A stretch of DNA of 64,000 nt from Gnetum montanum (taxonomy: Eukaryota; Streptophyta; Gnetopsida; Gnetales; Gnetaceae), in assembly GCA_015680685.1 (NCBI GenBank), contig MNCI01027120.1:1-64000 (forward strand). The letters run 5' to 3'. Below, one piece after another: positions 60,712 through 64,000 of this stretch. A program made the position numbers and the translations under genes. Numbering within the stretch: the first letter of the stretch is position 1; every line of letters starts with the position of its first letter. The notes under the pieces were generated by a model that saw only the letters and a program-made list of their open reading frames with translations, did not search any database and was not told the origin of the DNA.

Positions 60712-60761
60712 GACAGGTTACTCGCAATGAGGTTGGCCTCAACAGACAGGTTACTCGCAAT
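60696..60761 (+). repeat. 33-bp perfect tandem duplication across LTR end and splice acceptor
   Basis: 60696-60728 and 60729-60761 are identical (gaggttggcctcaacagaca through gcaat). Each copy holds the last 16 bp of the E LTR, the acceptor gacag and the first 12 bp of ABCB exon 2. Being 33 bp, use of the first acceptor would add 11 codons without changing frame. Confidence 0.95.
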
Positions 60762-60893
60762 CTCGCATTCGTTTATCTCAGGGCTATTCTGAATAGAGAC
60801 ATCAGTTACTTTGATGCTGAGTCCTTCTCTGATGAAGTTGTTTCAGCCATTACTGCTGATATCCTTATCGTTCAGGATGCAATATCTGAGAAG
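60750..60893 (+). pseudogene. ABCB exon 2, with an internal deletion
   Basis: Acceptor AG at 60748-60749, then [20 protein letters not shown] and [20 protein letters not shown] ending VQDAISEK before donor GTAAAA (60894). In the family, about 30 residues including transmembrane helix 2 and the CWMxTGERQ motif stand between FVYL and RAxLxQDIS. Here they are missing without a frame change. A deletion between similar ...VYL and ...AYL coding sites would explain it. Confidence 0.87.
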
Positions 60894-61401
60894 GTAAAAT
60901 ACCATTTATGTCCAAAGTCTTATGTTAGTAACGAGTGGGTCGGAACTCAGAAGTACTTACTGCATTACGATGTAAAACAGAATTGTTTTTTGTTTCCGGG
61001 TTTGATGCGTGAGAAGGTGTTAAAAAGGCTTTATTTTAAGGACTTACCCTTTAGGACAATTGTTGGTTGGAGGATTGGTCTGTGTCTCAAATATTTCTGA
61101 AATATGGCCGAATTCAGACAAAGTTCTCATGCGTGCAAATTTCTCCGTCTGCAGTCGAAGTATAGACCTAATTCAAGCTCGTCATTTCTTGAACATCAAT
61201 TCCGATCTGGAACGTTTTCACGTTTCAATAACTTCTTTGTGTGTGTGACAGATGGCGTCATACTATCCTCCTGTTCTTCTAATCCCATTACAGTTTTAAC
61301 TAGTGAATTGGCTTGAAGTCTTGAACCCACTTTTTGTTTTTCACTTTCAGAAACACGTTATTTTCTTCAAATTCTAATAGACTGGACCAAATCCAAAGCA
61401 G

Positions 61402-61601
61402 GCAGGGAACTTTCTGCACTATTTCAGTCGATTTGTGCTAGATTTGGGATCGGCTTTGCAACAATATGGCAGCTCAGTCTGGTAAGTTTATCCATAGTCC
61501 CTGCAATCGCAATTTCAGGCGGGCTCCATGCGTTTCTGCTGATCAATCTGACAGCGAAAACAAGAAAGGCATACGTCAAAGCAGGCGGAATTGCAGAGGA
61601 G
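61402..61601 (+). pseudogene. ABCB exon 3, frameshifted
   Basis: Acceptor ...AAAGCAG at 61401, then AGNFLHYFSRFV in frame with exon 2. About 61437-61440 a single-base loss shifts the frame. In the new frame the exon reads RFGIGFATIWQLSLVSLSIV and later [14 protein letters not shown], matching the transmembrane 3 region and the conserved intracellular loop. Donor GTTTGT at 61602. Read without correction, a TAA occurs in the middle. Confidence 0.87.
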
Positions 61602-61689
61602 GTTTGTAAAATCCATACGTTTCCGCAACTTTCTGCGAATTTCCTGCTTCTGTCAAAAACACAATTTTCCTGCAACTGAAATTGTACAG

Positions 61690-61949
61690 GTGATAGGAAA
61701 CGTGAGAACGGTGTACGCATTCGTGGGCGAAGAAAAGGCCGTGAGCAGATACAAAAACGCTCTGAAGGATACCTATTATCTTGGCAAGAAGAGTGGACTG
61801 GCCAAGGGATTTGGGCTGGGACGCATGTACGGCATCTTGTTTCTTTGCTGGGCTCTGCTGGTCTGGTACACGGCGCGTCTGGTTCAGCGAGGACTCATCA
61901 ATGGCGGAGAGGCCTTCACCACCATGCTTAACGTTGTCATCGCGGGCCT
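61690..61949 (+). pseudogene. ABCB exon 4
   Basis: Acceptor TTGTACAG at 61689, then [38 protein letters not shown] and [16 protein letters not shown]. It covers the intracellular coupling loop and transmembrane helices 4-5 of the first half, is fully open and is the best preserved exon. Donor GTAAGA at 61950, phase 2. Confidence 0.92.
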
Positions 61950-62342
61950 GTAAGATAACCAACTAATACTTCTGCAAACGATTGCCAGAATTTTGTTACA
62001 TCCATAACAATCTCTGTTAAAACTGTCGCGAATTCATACCAATGATTTTGTTGCGTCTTTTTAATCTCTCTGAAATCTGAGCACCCAACACTGAAAACAT
62101 CCAAATCCACTGCACAACTACAATAACGCAGCAGGCCAATTCTCCAGATGGAATTAATGATAGATAGAATTCTGTTGCATTTCCTTTTTTGTTTTTCCTG
62201 CACTGCAACTGTAGCAGACTGATTGTTGTAGATTCCTGATAAGATTTGCGTGTGTTGTGTTTGAATGTGAGTAATTGAACTGGCGTGATGTTGTTGGGAC
62301 TTAACTGCCTGTGTTGGGTTGTGGGTCCGTGATTATTTCCAG

Positions 62343-62480
62343 GGCACTGGGACAGTCAGCAGCAGACCTTGGAGCTTTTACAAAGAGCAAAAGGCGCAGC
62401 CTACAGCATATTCCAGATGATTGAGCAGAGCAAGGAGTCAGTGCTGCGTTCAAGTTCGAACTCTAGCGGCTGGCAAACCA
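62343..62480 (+). pseudogene. ABCB exon 5 start, frameshifted and truncated
   Basis: Acceptor TTTCCAG, then completion of the split codon and LALGQSAADLGAFTKSK in frame. An extra A in the run at about 62389-62392 shifts the frame, and the shifted frame reads GAAYSIFQMIEQSKESVL, which fits the family. The unshifted frame hits TGA at about 62419. After about 62480 no ABCB sequence is recognisable, and the expected ATP-binding domain does not follow. Confidence 0.83.
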
Positions 62481-63291
62481 GATATCAATTTCAGTAGCAG
62501 GGTGCTGAGGATAGCATCCTGATTGACAAGTTTTTTGTTTTGAAAAAGTTTATTTTGTTGAAAAATATTCATTTTTAGGTGATTTAAAGCCTTTGACGGT
62601 GGATTAAGCTTGTATTGATGGTTTTTGAGAGGCTTTGCGTGCTGTGATTATCTTCACAGTTACATGGTTTACTGGTTTCAGCGTAATCTAGTGCAGTAAA
62701 CTATGAGTTTGATGAGTCATGGAAACCTATTGATGGATTAAGAAAGACCTAAACCCTAAACTCAACAATTTCTTGATCGTGATGGATCACGATAAACTCA
62801 CGTTGGTACGTGTGTACTGAAACTCACATCTTCTTTCAATATCCACCATTCAAAGCAGCCATCTTCTGGCTCGTTGAGCAAACACGACACCATTATTATA
62901 CATGAACGAATTTTACCGATATCACGATGATAATGCTGATCTGTCATCACAGAAACCACACAGACCATTCGTCGGCCTACTATTTCTTATGTTTTGTTTG
63001 CGTGGCCCCAGATTGCATATGTTAAAGGCTGTCTGCACAGGATCCTGGATTCGTGCGTGTCACGTTTTTCGTTACTGTAACTTTGTGGCTTCATGCAATC
63101 TTGTCATCATGAGTTGATTTGGAATTTTGAGTTGATTTGGAATTTTGAAACATTGTTGCTGCCGCTGCTGCAATGCTTTAAATTCGAGCGTGGATCTTGC
63201 TGGGTTACGCTCATCCAGTGGAAATCCGGTTCTGGCTCCCTGCGTTTCCGATTTTTCATATTTCTCAGTTTCAGAGCATAGTTTTAGAGGG
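62481..63291 (+). promoter_or_regulatory. Interval upstream of the C2 gene, with a telo-box
   Basis: No coding frame. AAACCCTAA at 62751-62759 is a plant telo-box, often found near starts of genes active in growing tissue. The sequence tttctcagtttcag (about 63261-63274) looks like a splice acceptor and may end an intron in the 5' UTR. Promoter function is inferred from position only. Confidence 0.4.
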
Positions 63292-63789
63292 ATGGAGAAC
63301 ATACTGGGTCTTTTGAGAGTCCGGGTAATCCGGGGAAAAAATCTTGCAGTCCGGGATATCACCTCAAGTGATCCTTACGTTGTTGTTCATCTCGGTAATC
63401 AGACTGTCAAGACCAGAGTTATCAAGAAAAATCTTAATCTTGTTTGGGATGAGGAGTTAACTGTTTCTGTCAGAAACCCAATCTTGCCTCTCAAATTGCT
63501 AGTTAGAGATAAGGACATAATCAGCAAGGATGATGATATGCGAGATGCTGTTGTAGACCTGCAACCCCTGGTGATGGTTGCCACCAGCAAAGCTGTGAAT
63601 TCGCCAGCTGCAACAGAAGCCGTTACTTACAGGACATTGCAGATGTGCAAAGAAAATTGTCTGGCCTCAGATAGCCACATCAAGTCTGTCAAAGGGCAGC
63701 TTGTGCAGGATATTTGCCTGAAGCTTCAGAATGTTGAGACTGGGGAAATCGAACTGCAACTCAAATGGATTGATCTTCCTCTCCGTTAG
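63292..63789 (+). CDS. C2-domain protein, CAR (C2-domain ABA-related) type
   Basis: 165 residues in a single exon, uninterrupted. It starts MENILGLLRVRVIRGKNLAV and ends QLKWIDLPLR before TAG. One C2 domain fills the N-terminal half: calcium-loop acids at D22 and D28 (RDITSSDPYVV) and at D73, D75 and D81 (VRDKDIISKDDDM). An insert after about residue 90 and the ending GEIELQLKW are typical of CAR proteins, which bind phospholipids with calcium and bring ABA receptors to the plasma membrane. The frame is open upstream to 63145, but the ATG at 63292 gives the family's usual start and length (about 165-185). The usual GDAE after the loop is RDAV here. It is the only intact host gene in the window. 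The exact family member is unknown. Confidence 0.88.
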   Translation: MENILGLLRVRVIRGKNLAVRDITSSDPYVVVHLGNQTVKTRVIKKNLNLVWDEELTVSVRNPILPLKLLVRDKDIISKDDDMRDAVVDLQPLVMVATSKAVNSPAATEAVTYRTLQMCKENCLASDSHIKSVKGQLVQDICLKLQNVETGEIELQLKWIDLPLR

Positions 63790-64000
63790 AGTATGCGTGA
63801 ATGAAAATCCACAGACCTCTTTTATGAAACTGAAACTGATCTTATTCTATGATTTATAAGCAACTTGTAATGGACTACTTTCCTTTTTTTTTAAAAAAAA
63901 AAAAAAAAGAAAAACTCAGGATCTCTACGGTACTGGGCCTTATATGGCTTATGAACGAAATCTAGTTTACCATGTTAATCAGTGATGGGTCCTCTTCACT
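63790..64000 (+). other. 3' flank of the C2 gene with a T/A tract
   Basis: Likely 3' UTR: tttataagcaacttgtaatgg (about 63852) looks like a plant poly(A) region. At about 63881-63908 a T-run changes to a run of about 18 As. The A-run could be chance, a simple repeat, or the tail of a retrocopied mRNA. Confidence 0.45.

Larger units (their letters stand above)
30464..62480 (+). pseudogene. ABCB-type transporter pseudogene (ABCB2/ABCB10-like), only the first membrane domain remains
   Basis: Five exons (30464-30730, 60750-60893, 61402-61601, 61690-61949, 62343-about 62480) encode in order the N-terminus and transmembrane region of a plant B-type ABC transporter, with the strongest resemblance to the ABCB2/ABCB10 branch. 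These plasma-membrane proteins normally hold two membrane domains and two ATP-binding domains (about 1,250 residues). Here no Walker A, LSGGQ signature or Walker B is found, the second half is absent, and a C2 gene follows within 1 kb. There is no in-frame start codon, exon 2 lacks a membrane helix, exons 3 and 5 each have a frameshift, and intron 1 contains 30 kb of retroelements. Splice junctions are otherwise mostly canonical and in phase. Confidence 0.9.

Noticed and set aside
1-64000. tRNA, rRNA, CRISPR, prokaryotic operon or organelle insert
   Set aside because: No cloverleaf-like sequence, regular spacer array, Shine-Dalgarno-led operon or recognisable plastid or mitochondrial gene was found. 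The tRNA-like matches are only primer-binding sites next to LTRs.

Overview
This is a seed-plant nuclear window, and a large-genome lineage such as a conifer looks likely. It is AT-rich and almost entirely made of nested, decayed Ty3/gypsy LTR retrotransposons. One broken host gene with introns (ABCB transporter, ABCB2/ABCB10 type) and one apparently intact small host gene (C2-domain protein, CAR type) lie at its right side. There are no bacterial operons, CRISPR arrays, rRNA genes or convincing tRNA genes. Six retroelements are called A to F here. All their proteins are broken by stops and frameshifts, and many stops sit where Gln or Trp codons are expected, as methylated-cytosine decay would give.

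Left half (1-28934), mostly + strand. The window opens inside element C, whose 5' LTR and gag-pol lie upstream. C is seen in three pieces (1-503, 16681-17606, 27742-28934) because A (504-16680) and then B (17607-27741) are inserted in it. A carries gag, protease, RT, RNase H, integrase and a long extra coiled-coil ORF after integrase, and C carries the same extra ORF. B has gag-pol without that ORF. A is interrupted by D (12498-15551, minus strand), a 3-kb element with no recognisable pol and a perfect 5-bp target duplication. LTRs of A to D share TGATGA/TCATCA type ends, and A, B and D have tRNA-Asp-like primer sites.

Right half (30464-62480). An ABCB pseudogene on the + strand has exon 1 at about 30.5 kb and exons 2-5 at 60.7-62.5 kb. 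Its first intron (about 30 kb) consists almost wholly of element E on the minus strand (LTRs 30770-32555 and 58751-60711). E is itself split in its integrase by element F (34639-53436, minus; LTRs of about 1.7 kb). E has an extra RNase H-like domain before RT. F has it in the more usual place, between RNase H and integrase. The ABCB copy lacks a start codon, a transmembrane segment and all nucleotide-binding domains.

The most interesting object lies between the protease and RT of F. It is a + strand, antisense, multi-exon gene (43080-46775) whose exons join in matching phase at five introns. Part of its product resembles the plant mobile domain (PMD). F also carries two unusual short-repeat families: an AGCGTGAG-type motif in LTRs, leader and spacer, and a roughly 35-bp tandem repeat after both protease and integrase.

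The window ends with a CAR-like C2 gene (63292-63789) about 0.8 kb downstream of the ABCB remnant.
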